A stretch of 64,000 nt of DNA from the NCBI GenBank assembly GCA_963697205.1, contig CAVONB010000001.1:1-64000 (forward strand). The letters are read 5' to 3'. Positions 48,831-57,593 of the stretch are shown here, piece by piece. Position numbers and translations under genes: made by a program. The notes under the pieces were generated by a model, which made no database searches, had not been told where the DNA came from, and saw nothing but the letters and a program-made list of their open reading frames with translations. The stretch is from CAVONB01 sp963697205. GTDB taxonomy: Bacteria; Pseudomonadota; Alphaproteobacteria; Rhizobiales; Hyphomicrobiaceae. Each line of letters begins with the position of its first letter. Within the stretch, counting starts at the first letter, position 1.

Positions 48831-49718
48831 TCAGCTCAAGAACTCGCGCACGGCCTCTTCGAAGGCTTCGGGCTGCTCTTCGGGGACGAAGTGCGCCGAA
48901 CCGGCGATGGACAGGCCGGTGACGTTGTCGCCGAGCGGCTTGAACGTCGCTTCCATGACGGGGCCGAGCCAGGAGGCGCCGCCGATGGCGAGGATCGGCA
49001 TCGGCAGTTTGCCGCGTGCGGCAAGCGCCTGGTTGTCCTCCATGTTCTGGAAGATCGCGCGATACCACGAGAAGCCCTGGTCCATCGCGCCGGGGCGGGC
49101 ATAGGCCGCGACGTAGGCGTCGACGTCGTCCTTGGTAAAGGTCTTGGCGAAGTCCTCAGAGCGCGTGCGCAGGATCTGCTCGATGTAGATGCGCTCGCGG
49201 CCCTCGGTCAGCGCGGCCGGGAGGTCGGGCACGGCGTTGAAGAAAAAGTGCCAGATCTTCATCAGGCGAGCGGGTTCGAGCGCATAGGCGGTGGGTGGGG
49301 CGAGGCCTGGGAGGGCGGCGTCGACCACCACCATGCGCGCGACGCGGGTGGCGCCCAGGTGGGCCATCGGGAAGCCCAGCCAGGTGCCGATGTCGTGGCC
49401 GATCAGGTCGAAGTCCGTCACGCCGAGATGCGTCAGGAGGTCGAGGATGGCGGCGGCGACAGCCTTGGACGCGTGGCCGGCGGGCAGCGGGGCGGTCTCG
49501 CCCAAGGCGGGCGGCTCGATGGCGATGACGTGGCGGTCGGCGGAGAGCGGGGCAAACAGGTGGCGCCAGGTGCGCATGGTCGACGGCCAGCCGGAGATCA
49601 GGACGACAGGGCGGCCGGGCCTGCCCTGACCGGCCTGCGCGATATGCCAGCGCGTGCCGGCCGCGGATTCGAAGCGCTGGGCCGCCCGCAGTGCCGTCAA
49701 GCCGCTGGTGTCCGTCAT
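48831..49718 (-). CDS. alpha/beta hydrolase (epoxide hydrolase / haloalkane dehalogenase-like)
   Basis: 295 residues from MTDTSGLTALRAAQRFESAA. Oxyanion region PVVLISGWPSTMRTWRHLFA, nucleophile elbow DLIGHDIGTWLGFPMAHLG with Asp as nucleophile (GHDIG), which points to epoxide hydrolases or dehalogenases rather than esterases, and the late His in AGSAHFVPEEQPEAF. A cap domain lies between (MKIWHFFFNAVPDLPAALTE). The substrate is unknown. It is transcribed divergently from the molybdenum hydroxylase genes with a 207-bp gap. Confidence 0.9.
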   Translation of the reverse strand: MTDTSGLTALRAAQRFESAAGTRWHIAQAGQGRPGRPVVLISGWPSTMRTWRHLFAPLSADRHVIAIEPPALGETAPLPAGHASKAVAAAILDLLTHLGVTDFDLIGHDIGTWLGFPMAHLGATRVARMVVVDAALPGLAPPTAYALEPARLMKIWHFFFNAVPDLPAALTEGRERIYIEQILRTRSEDFAKTFTKDDVDAYVAAYARPGAMDQGFSWYRAIFQNMEDNQALAARGKLPMPILAIGGASWLGPVMEATFKPLGDNVTGLSIAGSAHFVPEEQPEAFEEAVREFLS

Positions 49719-49925
49719 CTGGTGTTTCTCCCGGGCCGGGGGCCTCGCCGAAGGGCGCAAATGTGCTTGCGCTCGCTATTGAGCGATCGTTAACTAGGGG
49801 CCTTGCGCGGTCAAGCCTGCCGGAACGAGAAAGGTGGTCCTGCGCAAGGGGCGCGTGCTGAAACAAGATCACCACAGCTGCACGGCCCGACCAAAGGGAA
49901 AGACGTCCGAGGACTGACAGACGCG

Positions 49926-50402
49926 ATGAGCGAAACGTATGAATTCGCCGTCAACGGCGCGCCGCAAAAGGTCGCCGCGGACGGAGCCACGCCTTTATTG
50001 GACGTGCTGCGCAATACCCTCGATCTGAAGGGCACCCGCTTCGGCTGCGGCCTGGAGCAGTGCGGCGCCTGCATGGTGCTGGTCGACGGCGAGCCGCAAT
50101 ACGCCTGCAACCTGGCGGTGGAGGCGGTCGCGGGCAAGTCCGTGACGACGGTGGAGGGTCTCGGGCGGCCGGAGACGCCACATCCCCTGCAGACGGCCTT
50201 CATCGAGTTGCAGGCCGGCCAGTGCGGATACTGCCTGTCGGGCATCCTGGTTTCGGCCAAGGCGCTGCTCGACCGCAACCCGAACCCATCGCGCGACCAG
50301 ATCGTCGAAGCCCTCGACAAGCATCTTTGCCGGTGCGGCACGCACACGCGCATCATTCGCGCCGTCGAGCGCGCCGCGGCGATGATCCGCCAGAAAGCCT
50401 GA
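49926..50402 (+). CDS. (2Fe-2S)-binding small subunit of molybdenum hydroxylase
   Basis: 158 residues, MSETYEFAVNGAPQKVAADG. The plant-type ferredoxin cluster is CGLEQCGACMVLVDG plus a downstream Cys (ACNL), and the second, helical cluster domain is CGYCLSGILVSAKALLDRNP plus CRCGTHTRIIRAVERA. This is the standard small subunit of IorA / NicA / CoxS type. It passes electrons out of the molybdenum centre of the large subunit, whose gene follows 15 bp later. No FAD (CoxM-like) subunit is encoded here, so electrons probably go to a cytochrome or other acceptor. Confidence 0.95.
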   Translation: MSETYEFAVNGAPQKVAADGATPLLDVLRNTLDLKGTRFGCGLEQCGACMVLVDGEPQYACNLAVEAVAGKSVTTVEGLGRPETPHPLQTAFIELQAGQCGYCLSGILVSAKALLDRNPNPSRDQIVEALDKHLCRCGTHTRIIRAVERAAAMIRQKA

Positions 50403-50417
50403 GGCGGGAGAACCGAT

Positions 50418-52553
50418 ATGATTCCGAATGCGCTACCCGACAGCCTCGTCGACAATCCGCGTCTCGACCAGTGGATCGCTTTTGAAGCCGGAGGCAAGGT
50501 TCGGCTCAAGTCCGGAAAGGTGGAGATCGGACAGGGCGTGCAGACGGCGATGATCCAGATCGCCGCCGACGAGCTCGACGTCGATATCGACCAGATCCGT
50601 ATCACGGCCGGGCGGACCAGCGGCACGCCGAACGAGGGCTTCACCTCGGGCAGCCGCTCGATCGAGGCTGGCGGTATGGCGGTGCGCCTCGTGGCGGCCG
50701 AGGTCCGCAGCCTGTTCCTGGAGAAGGCGGCGTTCAAGCTCGGCTGCAAGGCGTCGGAGCTGACGCTGCAGCAGGGGCGCATCCTGAAGGGCGGGCAGGA
50801 GACGGGGCTCGACTACTGGGCGCTGTCGGAGGAGGTCGATCTTGCGCGCACGGCGACGGGCACGGCGCCCCTCAAGCGCAAGGAAGAGCGGCGCTATATC
50901 GGCAAGCCGATGCCGCGTGTCGATCTGCCGGGCAAGGTGTTTGCGACCGATGCGCCGTTCCTGCACGACGTGGCGCCCGAGGGGATGCTGCATGCGCGCG
51001 TGCTGCGCCAGCCGTGGCCGGGTGCGGTGCTTCAGTCGATCGACGAGGATGCGATTGCGCGGGCGGCGAAGGGCCGGGCGCAGGTGGTCAGGACCGGCAA
51101 TTTCGTGGCCCTCTTGTCGGAGGACGAGACGCTCGCGGTGAAGGCCGTCGAGGCGGCGGAGCGCTACACGACGTGGACAGGCGGCACGCCGTTGCAGGCG
51201 GGGCAGGATCTGGCCTCCCATCTTCCGAGCCTGCCGGCCGACGACCGGCCGATCGACGTGCCGAAGCCCGGCTACAAGGCTGGCAAGGCGGAGACGCGGA
51301 TCGAAGCGACTTATACGAAGCCCTACTTCATTCACGCCTCGATCGGGCCGTCGGTGGCGCTAGCGCGCTGCGACGACGGCAAGATCACGGTGTGGTCGCA
51401 CTCGCAGGGCGTCTTCCAGGTGCGCGCGGCGATTGCGAAGGCGCTCGGCATCGATCTGTCGAAGATCGACGTGCTGCACTATCACGGCTCGGGGTGCTAT
51501 GGGCACAATCCCGCCGACGACGCGGCGTTCGATGCGGCGCTGATCGCGACGCTCATGCCCGGCAAGCCGATCCGCGTCATGTGGCGGCGCGCGGACGAAT
51601 TGGCGAACGATCCGTTCCAGTCTGCGATGCAGGTGAAGATCGCGGCCGAGGTTGACGCCAGCGGCAAGCCGGTTTCGACGAGCCTCGATGTGTGGAGCGG
51701 CACGCATATCCATCGTCCGGGCACGTGGGGCGGACCGAACCTGCTCGGGGCCAAGGCGCTGCCGAACCCGCCGCCTCCGGTCAAGATCGACGACATGCCG
51801 GACGGCAACGGCGGCGGTGGTCCGCGCAACTCGATCTCGCTCTACGACTTCCCGCAGAAGATCGTCAGTCACTACGTGGCCGATACGCCGGTGCGTACGT
51901 CGTCCTACCGCGGGCTCGGCGCGCTCGGCAACGTGTTTGCGATCGAGAGCTTCATGGACGAGCTGGCGCATGCGGCGGGGCAGGACCCGGTCGCCTACCG
52001 GCTGTCGCTGATGTCGGATCCGCGCGCGTGCGGCGTGATCGAAGCCGTGGCGAAGATGGCCAACTGGCAGCCGGGCGCGCCGGGTGGCACCGGCGCCGGA
52101 CGCGGCTTTGCGTTCTCGCGCTACAAGAACCGTGCAGCTTACGTGGCGCTGGTGGTGGACGTCGAGGTCGAGGAAGACGTGCGCCTCAAGAAGGTCTGGT
52201 GCGCGGCCGATGCCGGTCTTGTGATCAATCCAGATGGCCTGGCCAACCAGCTCGAAGGCGGCATCGTGTTCGCTGCCAGCAATACGCTGAAGGAGCGCTT
52301 GCGTTTCGAGGACGGTCGCGTCGCCACCATCGACTGGGACACCTATCCGATCCTGAAATTCTCCGAGGTGCCTCAGATCGAGGTGAAGATCCTGGAGCGG
52401 CCCGACGACCCGCCATTGGGTGCGGGCGAGGTGACGCATGGGCCGACGGCGGCGGCAATCGGCAACGCAGTGTATCACGCGCTGGGTGTGCGTATCCGCG
52501 ATCTGCCGCTGGATCGCGACGGCATCGTGGCTGCTCTGCACGCAGCGGAATAA
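50418..52553 (+). CDS. molybdopterin-dependent hydroxylase large subunit
   Basis: 711 residues. The xanthine-oxidase-family fold is recognised by KVEIGQGVQTAMIQIAADEL, GRTSGTPNEGFTSGSRSIEA, RRYIGKPMPRVDLPGKVFAT, HYHGSGCYGHNPADDAAFDA, RTSSYRGLGALGNVFAIESF, WCAADAGLVINPDGLANQLE and, near the end, LGAGEVTHGPTAAAIGNAVY with the catalytic Glu in GAGE. The Mo-cytosine-dinucleotide centre would hydroxylate an N-heterocycle or aldehyde using water. The split small/large pair without flavin subunit resembles isoquinoline or nicotinate dehydrogenases. No twin-arginine signal is visible at the N-terminus. It ends 19 bp before a TetR gene. Confidence 0.93.
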   Translation: MIPNALPDSLVDNPRLDQWIAFEAGGKVRLKSGKVEIGQGVQTAMIQIAADELDVDIDQIRITAGRTSGTPNEGFTSGSRSIEAGGMAVRLVAAEVRSLFLEKAAFKLGCKASELTLQQGRILKGGQETGLDYWALSEEVDLARTATGTAPLKRKEERRYIGKPMPRVDLPGKVFATDAPFLHDVAPEGMLHARVLRQPWPGAVLQSIDEDAIARAAKGRAQVVRTGNFVALLSEDETLAVKAVEAAERYTTWTGGTPLQAGQDLASHLPSLPADDRPIDVPKPGYKAGKAETRIEATYTKPYFIHASIGPSVALARCDDGKITVWSHSQGVFQVRAAIAKALGIDLSKIDVLHYHGSGCYGHNPADDAAFDAALIATLMPGKPIRVMWRRADELANDPFQSAMQVKIAAEVDASGKPVSTSLDVWSGTHIHRPGTWGGPNLLGAKALPNPPPPVKIDDMPDGNGGGGPRNSISLYDFPQKIVSHYVADTPVRTSSYRGLGALGNVFAIESFMDELAHAAGQDPVAYRLSLMSDPRACGVIEAVAKMANWQPGAPGGTGAGRGFAFSRYKNRAAYVALVVDVEVEEDVRLKKVWCAADAGLVINPDGLANQLEGGIVFAASNTLKERLRFEDGRVATIDWDTYPILKFSEVPQIEVKILERPDDPPLGAGEVTHGPTAAAIGNAVYHALGVRIRDLPLDRDGIVAALHAAE

Positions 52554-52572
52554 AGGCGGGGGACGCGCCGCC

Positions 52573-53295
52573 ATGGCCTCCAACAGTGTCACCGGCCGCC
52601 GCCGTCCCGCGCCCTCCAAGGCGCGCGGCAAGACGCGTGAGGCGGCCGAGGGGGAGAGCGCGCGTCGGCGATTGACGCCGGATGACCGGCGGCGTCAGAT
52701 CCTGCAGGAGGCTGTCAGCTACTTCGCGGAGGTCGGCTTCGACGGGGGCACGCGCGATCTCGCGCGGCGGCTGGGTGTGACGCAGCCGCTGATCTATCGC
52801 TACTTTCCTTCCAAGGAGGATCTGATCCGCCAGGTGTACGAGGAGGTGTACCTCGGCCGCTGGCGCTCGGAGTGGGAGGTGATGATCACGGATCGCGCGC
52901 TGCCGTTGCGCGAGCGGCTAATCAGCTTCTATCGCAGCTACGGCGAGGTAATCTTCGCCACGGAGTGGATGCGGATCTATCTGTTCGCGGGGCTGCGCGG
53001 GCTCGGCATCAACCGCTGGTGGATCACGTTCGTGGAAAGCCACGTGCTGAACCGCATCTGCGAGGAGATGCGCATCTCGTCAAAGCTCGCCACGCCGGAC
53101 GAAGTGCCGATCCAGCAGGCCGAGATCGAGTACCTGTGGATCTTCCACGGTGGATTTTTCTACAACGGGTTTCGCCGGCATCTCTACAAGGCGGAACCGC
53201 ATCTCGACCTGGAGCAGACGATCGAGATCGCCGTCGACGGCCTGCTGGCGAGTTTTCCGATGATGAGCCGGCGCCTGATCAAGGGCGCGCGCTGA
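52573..53295 (+). CDS. TetR/AcrR family transcriptional regulator
   Basis: 240 residues. A basic, flexible N-terminal 38 residues (MASNSVTGRRRPAPSKARGK) precedes the helix-turn-helix: RRQILQEAVSYFAEVGFDGG, TRDLARRLGVTQPLIYRYFP, SKEDLIRQVYEEVY. The rest is a helical ligand-binding domain (WMRIYLFAGLRGLGINRWWI). It lies 19 bp after the molybdenum hydroxylase large-subunit gene and in the same direction, so it probably controls that operon in response to its substrate. The divergent 49719-49925 region is the natural operator site, though I found no exact palindrome there. Confidence 0.93.
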   Translation: MASNSVTGRRRPAPSKARGKTREAAEGESARRRLTPDDRRRQILQEAVSYFAEVGFDGGTRDLARRLGVTQPLIYRYFPSKEDLIRQVYEEVYLGRWRSEWEVMITDRALPLRERLISFYRSYGEVIFATEWMRIYLFAGLRGLGINRWWITFVESHVLNRICEEMRISSKLATPDEVPIQQAEIEYLWIFHGGFFYNGFRRHLYKAEPHLDLEQTIEIAVDGLLASFPMMSRRLIKGAR

Positions 53296-53319
53296 CCGCG
53301 CGAGGCGGGCATCTACCGA

Positions 53320-55686
53320 TCAGTCATCGCGCGCGGCGGCGGTTTCCATATTCCAGATGCGGATGGTGCCATCGTCGCCAGCCGAAACCAGATGGCGGGC
53401 GTCCGGTGTGAAGGTGACGGCGCGCACGGGGCCGTCGTGGCCGGGCAGCGTCCTCACCGAGCGGCCGCGCCTTGCGTCATAGATGCGGATCAGCCCGTCC
53501 TCGCCCGAAGACGCGAGCCACTCGGAGTTGGGTGACCACGCCAGCGCGGTGACGCGGCCGCGGTGGCGATCGAGCGAGCGCTGAAGGCGGCTGGAGGATG
53601 TCGACCAGATGCGCACCGTGCCGTCCAGCGCCGCGGATGCGAGCGACTGACCATTCGGGCGAAACGCGAGCGCGGTGACGAAGTCGCGGTGGCCGCGATA
53701 GGTTCGTACCAGGCCGGGCTGGGCGACGTCCCACAGCTTCACGTGCTTGTCGGCGCTGCCGGATGCGATGTGGGTGCCGTCGCGTGCTGCGGCTATTGCC
53801 TGCACCGCGTTCTCGTGGCTGTCGAACACCAGACGCGGATCGCCGGGGGTGTCGAGCTTCCAGATGGCGATCGACCAGTCGTGTGCGCCGGCGATGAAGG
53901 TCTTGCCGTCGGGAAGGAACGCGAGCGACCAGATGTCGGCGTTGTTGCGCTTGTAGGTGTTCAGGCGTGTGCCGCGGTCGAGATCCCAGAGCGCGACGAT
54001 GCCCTGAGTGTGGGCCGTCAAGGCCTGCCGGCCAGCGACCGCCAAGGCCGTCGGCACGCCGTGATCCAGCTCTATGGTGCGCACGAGGCGCGCGCCCGCG
54101 ACGTCCCAGACGCGCAACGTCTGGTCCTCGCCGATGGAGACGATGGTGCGGCCGGCGTCGGCGAGTGCGAGGGCGCGGACCGGGCCCTGATGGCCCTTGA
54201 GCTGGCGGCCCGGCAAGGTCGTCGCGCGCTCGCTGGCCAGTGTCGCGCCGCCGTGTGTCTCCAGTTGCGTGCCGAGGGATTCGCGCAGCTCGACGGCTGC
54301 GGCGGCGACGCCCGCGCCGATGGCAAGCTTGACCAGCAGCGGCAGCCAGCGGCGTTTCGCGCCGGCCTTGCGCACGGCACGTGGCCGCGGCGCACGCGCG
54401 GGCTTGGCGGCCTTCGGTTTTGCGGCCGGCAGCGCCTTCACGGGCAGGGGCAGGATTTCTGTCGCGGCCGCTGCGGTCGGCAGACGTTCGGTGAGCGCTG
54501 GCTGAGCCTTTGACGTCGGCTTGGGGATGGCCTGGGCCGGTGCCTCAGGTCGTGACGCAAGTTGGGCTTCGGCCGGTGACCGGAGCGGTGCGGCGCGCGC
54601 GGCCGGCGGCAATGCCCGGTCGGCTGCCGGCTTCAGGCCTTCGATGAAATCGAGCATGACGCCTTGTGGCGCTGGGGCGTCGGGCGGCGGCGGCAGCGGG
54701 ACGGTGGCTGAGGCGTTGCCTGCGCCGCCGGCGGCGACCGGTATTTTCTCGGCCTGGGTGCGCTCGCGGCGTTTGTCGGCTGCGCGCTGGAACCAGCCGG
54801 GCTTGGGCGGATCGGGTGCGAGCAGGTCGCCGCGCCAGGCGGAGACGGATTGCGGGCGTGCTTCGATATTGAGGGCGAGGGACTTGTCGATGGCGTCCAG
54901 AAAGCCACGACGGTAGGCGGCCAGCGCGCTGTCGCGGGTCGGGACCAGCTCGTCCTTGACGATGCGCGAGGGTGCGTCGGGGGGGCGCTTGCCGGTGACG
55001 GCGGAATAGAGGGTCGCGCCGAGCGCATAGATGTCGGTCCACGGCCCCTGCTGGCTCGAGCGTTCAGCGTACTGTTCGTAGGGGCTGTAGCCGGGTTTCA
55101 CAAGTGCGCTGACAGTGCGCGAGTGCGCGGCGATCTCGCCGCGGGCGGCGCCGAAGTCGATCAGCACCGGCGAGCCGTCGGCGCGGATGATGATGTTGTC
55201 GGGGGCGATGTCGCGGTGGAGATAATCCTCCTTGTGCACGAGCTCAAGCGCATCGAGCAGCGGCGGGAGGATGGCATCGATCTCCTTCTGGCGCGGTGCA
55301 CGGCCGAGGGACTTGAGCCAACCCTTGAAGCTCTGCCCTTCCTCGAAGCTCAACACCATGTAGGCCGTGTTGTTGGTGCGGAAGTAGCGATAGACCCGGA
55401 CGATGTTCTTGTGATCGAAGCGTGCGAGGGTCTGGGCTTCCTCGATGAAGCGGTCGAGGCCCCACTGGTAGTCGCCGTCGCAATCCTGCGAGCGCGGCAG
55501 GGCTTCGACGCCGCCGTCGCGGGCGGCGAAATCGGAGGGGAAATATTCCTTGATGGTGACGTGACGGCCGAGGGCCAGCTCTTCGGCAAGGTACGTGATG
55601 CCGAAGCCACCGGCGCCGAGCACACGCTCGATGCGGTAGTCCGACACCAGCTCCGTTCCCGGTTGAAGAGCCAGGAGGTTGGTCAT
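53320..55686 (-). CDS. Ser/Thr protein kinase with C-terminal WD40 propeller
   Basis: 788 residues. Kinase domain about residues 15-285: Gly-loop VLGAGGFGITYLAEELA, lysine in VTIKEYFPSDFAARD, catalytic loop YLHRDIAPDNIIIRADG, metal loop VLIDFGAARGEI, and GPWTDIYALGATLYSAVTGK. A Pro/Ala-rich linker (about 290-430) leads to one membrane helix (LLVKLAIGAGVAAAAV, about 440-460). At least six WD40 blades follow (LKGHQGPVRALALADAGRTI, YRGHRDFVTALAFRPNGQSL, LPGHDGPVRAVTFTPDARHL), probably outside or in the periplasm. KEYFP-type kinases accompany FHA and PP2C genes, which here are divergently encoded (55.9-58.4 kb). The kinase likely phosphorylates the FHA proteins or other targets; the stimulus is unknown. 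Confidence 0.93.
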   Translation of the reverse strand: MTNLLALQPGTELVSDYRIERVLGAGGFGITYLAEELALGRHVTIKEYFPSDFAARDGGVEALPRSQDCDGDYQWGLDRFIEEAQTLARFDHKNIVRVYRYFRTNNTAYMVLSFEEGQSFKGWLKSLGRAPRQKEIDAILPPLLDALELVHKEDYLHRDIAPDNIIIRADGSPVLIDFGAARGEIAAHSRTVSALVKPGYSPYEQYAERSSQQGPWTDIYALGATLYSAVTGKRPPDAPSRIVKDELVPTRDSALAAYRRGFLDAIDKSLALNIEARPQSVSAWRGDLLAPDPPKPGWFQRAADKRRERTQAEKIPVAAGGAGNASATVPLPPPPDAPAPQGVMLDFIEGLKPAADRALPPAARAAPLRSPAEAQLASRPEAPAQAIPKPTSKAQPALTERLPTAAAATEILPLPVKALPAAKPKAAKPARAPRPRAVRKAGAKRRWLPLLVKLAIGAGVAAAAVELRESLGTQLETHGGATLASERATTLPGRQLKGHQGPVRALALADAGRTIVSIGEDQTLRVWDVAGARLVRTIELDHGVPTALAVAGRQALTAHTQGIVALWDLDRGTRLNTYKRNNADIWSLAFLPDGKTFIAGAHDWSIAIWKLDTPGDPRLVFDSHENAVQAIAAARDGTHIASGSADKHVKLWDVAQPGLVRTYRGHRDFVTALAFRPNGQSLASAALDGTVRIWSTSSSRLQRSLDRHRGRVTALAWSPNSEWLASSGEDGLIRIYDARRGRSVRTLPGHDGPVRAVTFTPDARHLVSAGDDGTIRIWNMETAAARDD

Positions 55687-55893
55687 GGTCCCCGTCGCCC
55701 CGGCGCCGCCAGCGCCGACCATCCCGTGCCGCCCACGTCGGCAGCGGATCCTCACCGCGAATGGATCGCACACGATTGTGGCGCTTCCGCGAGATATGAA
55801 CCTGGCATGAACAATTCTTCCGGTGGAGGCGCACGGCCATGTTGCTGCCGTCATGCGCCAACACAGTCGGGGCAATTCGTCGAGGGGGGAGGC
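55687..55893. promoter_or_regulatory. divergent promoter region of kinase and FHA operon
   Basis: 207 bp between the kinase start (minus) and the first FHA gene (plus). CGAGGGGGGAGGC just before 55894 is an unusually strong ribosome site for the FHA gene. Promoter boxes are not assigned. Confidence 0.45.
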
Positions 55894-56631
55894 ATGCGAG
55901 CGACGGTGCGAGTGTCGCAGAGCTGGCCGCGGCGGCTGATGGCGTTCGCCGTCAGCCTCACGGTGCTGGCGCTGTCGTCAATCGTCGTCGTGTCCGCGAT
56001 GCCAGCGCGTGCGCAAGCCGCGCCCGTGCTCGCCAGCCCGGCCCGATCGTTGCCGACATCGGCGCATCTGATGCGCGCGCAGCTGGCAACGTCGAGCGCC
56101 TGGGAGAGGCTGCGCGCGTGGATCCTTCGCAACTACCGACGTGCGCCGGCGCTGATGCTGGGCCTGGCGGCGATCGTGGCGTTGCCGATGCTGGCCGTGC
56201 TCGGGCTGATCGTGCGGCGGCTCTTCTCACCGCGCGCCGCCCCGGGGCGCGCGGTGGCGCCGGCACCGATCGGGGGGCACGTGGGGCCGGCGACGACGGT
56301 CACGCGACGCCGCGACGGGCTGACATGGCCGGTCGATGCCTGGATCGAGGTGGATGGCGATCGCGGGACGCGGCGGCCGATCGTTCACGATCTCATGCGG
56401 ATCGGCCGGGAGGCCGACAACGAGATCGTGCTGGAGGATGAGCACGTGCATCGCTACCACGCGGCCATACGGCGGACTGAGGACGCCGAGATTCTCGTCG
56501 TGGACCTCAGTCCGCCGGATGGCGCCGGTGTCCTGCTCAATGGCACCAAGGTGAGCGAAGCGCGCCTGCGCAACGACGACGTGATCATTTTGGGCGGCAC
56601 GCGATTGCGGATCATCGCACGACCGAGTTGA
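55894..56631 (+). CDS. membrane-anchored FHA-domain protein
   Basis: 245 residues. N-terminal signal or first helix (LMAFAVSLTVLALSSIVVVS), second membrane helix (ALMLGLAAIVALPMLAVLGL, about 85-110), then a cytoplasmic FHA domain (about 155-240): DLMRIGREADNEIVLEDEHV with the conserved Gly-Arg, and HRYHAAIRRTEDAEILVVDL with the H expected of phosphothreonine binding, then NGTKVSEARLRNDDVIILGG. It should dock threonine-phosphorylated partners, most simply the divergent kinase. It is the first gene of a three-gene set FHA-FHA-PP2C, with 95 bp before the next gene. Confidence 0.9.
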   Translation: MRATVRVSQSWPRRLMAFAVSLTVLALSSIVVVSAMPARAQAAPVLASPARSLPTSAHLMRAQLATSSAWERLRAWILRNYRRAPALMLGLAAIVALPMLAVLGLIVRRLFSPRAAPGRAVAPAPIGGHVGPATTVTRRRDGLTWPVDAWIEVDGDRGTRRPIVHDLMRIGREADNEIVLEDEHVHRYHAAIRRTEDAEILVVDLSPPDGAGVLLNGTKVSEARLRNDDVIILGGTRLRIIARPS

Positions 56632-56726
56632 GGGCGCGCCCGCGTGCCGGGTGTCGGCATGCGCGGTGCGATCGCATGAGTGGATGGTGCAGAGATTTGG
56701 GCTTAGGCTGTAAGGAGACAGGCCAC

Positions 56727-57593
56727 ATGGACGCGGAGGAGCGGAATATGGCGGGGGGGTCGGATCACGGGCCGGTTGCAAGGGGCGGACGCTTTCTTGG
56801 TTCGCTGCGCGATGCGCTGGCCGCGGCGGGGCGCGATGACACGGGCACGGTTCCGCGTGCGGCTGGTTCCGCCGAGATGCCGCTCCAGCCCGCTGTCGCG
56901 GTCGCGACTGCGGCGCCCGAGACTGCGGCACATCGGGACACCGACGGAATGGCGGTCGCGCCGGTGGCCAAGGATGGCCCGCCGCCGTTGCCGAGCGCGG
57001 CGGATGCCGCGCGCGAAGCACGCGCCGTGCAGACGCGCACCGCGGTTGCCGGTCCGGCCAAGGCCGACAGGCATGTAGAGTTCGAGTCGCCGCCGACGAC
57101 GCGGGTTGTGCGCGCCGCCGATCGAGCACCCGCGGCCGAGGACAAGGCGGCGGCACCGCCAGAGGCGGACGCCGCACGCACGCAGCTCGTGCGCGGCCAC
57201 GCCAAGGTCGAGCGCGAAGGCTTCAAGCAGGATCCGGTGGTGGGCTGGCTCGTGGTTGTGGGCGGGCCCGGTCTCGGCATGTACCGTCCGATCTTCGAGG
57301 GCAACAACACGGTCGGGCGCGCGACGAGCCAGCGTATTGCGATCGATTTCGGCGATGCGTCGATCTCGTCGGAGGAGCAGGCCTACATCCGCTACGATTC
57401 GGTCGACCGCGCCTTTCTGTTCGTTCCCAATCTCGCTAAGACGAACGTCGTGCGCATCAACAACAGCAAACCGACCGCGGCGGTGCCGCTGTCGGCCATG
57501 GACGTCATCACCATGGGGCGCACGCAGCTCGTTTTCGTTCCATTTTGCGGACCGGAGTTCGACTGGTCCGAGCTCAGCGAAGTCAAGGCTTGA
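56727..57593 (+). CDS. FHA-like domain protein with disordered N-terminus
   Basis: 288 residues. I chose the start MDAEERNMAGGSDHGPVARG because TAAGGAGA lies at the right distance. The first ~150 residues are Ala/Pro/charged and probably disordered. The FHA-like domain spans about 185-285: VVGWLVVVGGPGLGMYRPIF, GNNTVGRATSQRIAIDFGDA, SISSEEQAYIRYDSVDRAFL, MDVITMGRTQLVFVPF. The Gly-Arg pair is present, but the SxxH box reads SSEEQ, so the His that packs against phosphothreonine is missing, and binding may be altered. It lacks membrane segments. Its stop overlaps the PP2C start by one base (TGATG), so the two are translationally coupled. Confidence 0.88.
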   Translation: MDAEERNMAGGSDHGPVARGGRFLGSLRDALAAAGRDDTGTVPRAAGSAEMPLQPAVAVATAAPETAAHRDTDGMAVAPVAKDGPPPLPSAADAAREARAVQTRTAVAGPAKADRHVEFESPPTTRVVRAADRAPAAEDKAAAPPEADAARTQLVRGHAKVEREGFKQDPVVGWLVVVGGPGLGMYRPIFEGNNTVGRATSQRIAIDFGDASISSEEQAYIRYDSVDRAFLFVPNLAKTNVVRINNSKPTAAVPLSAMDVITMGRTQLVFVPFCGPEFDWSELSEVKA

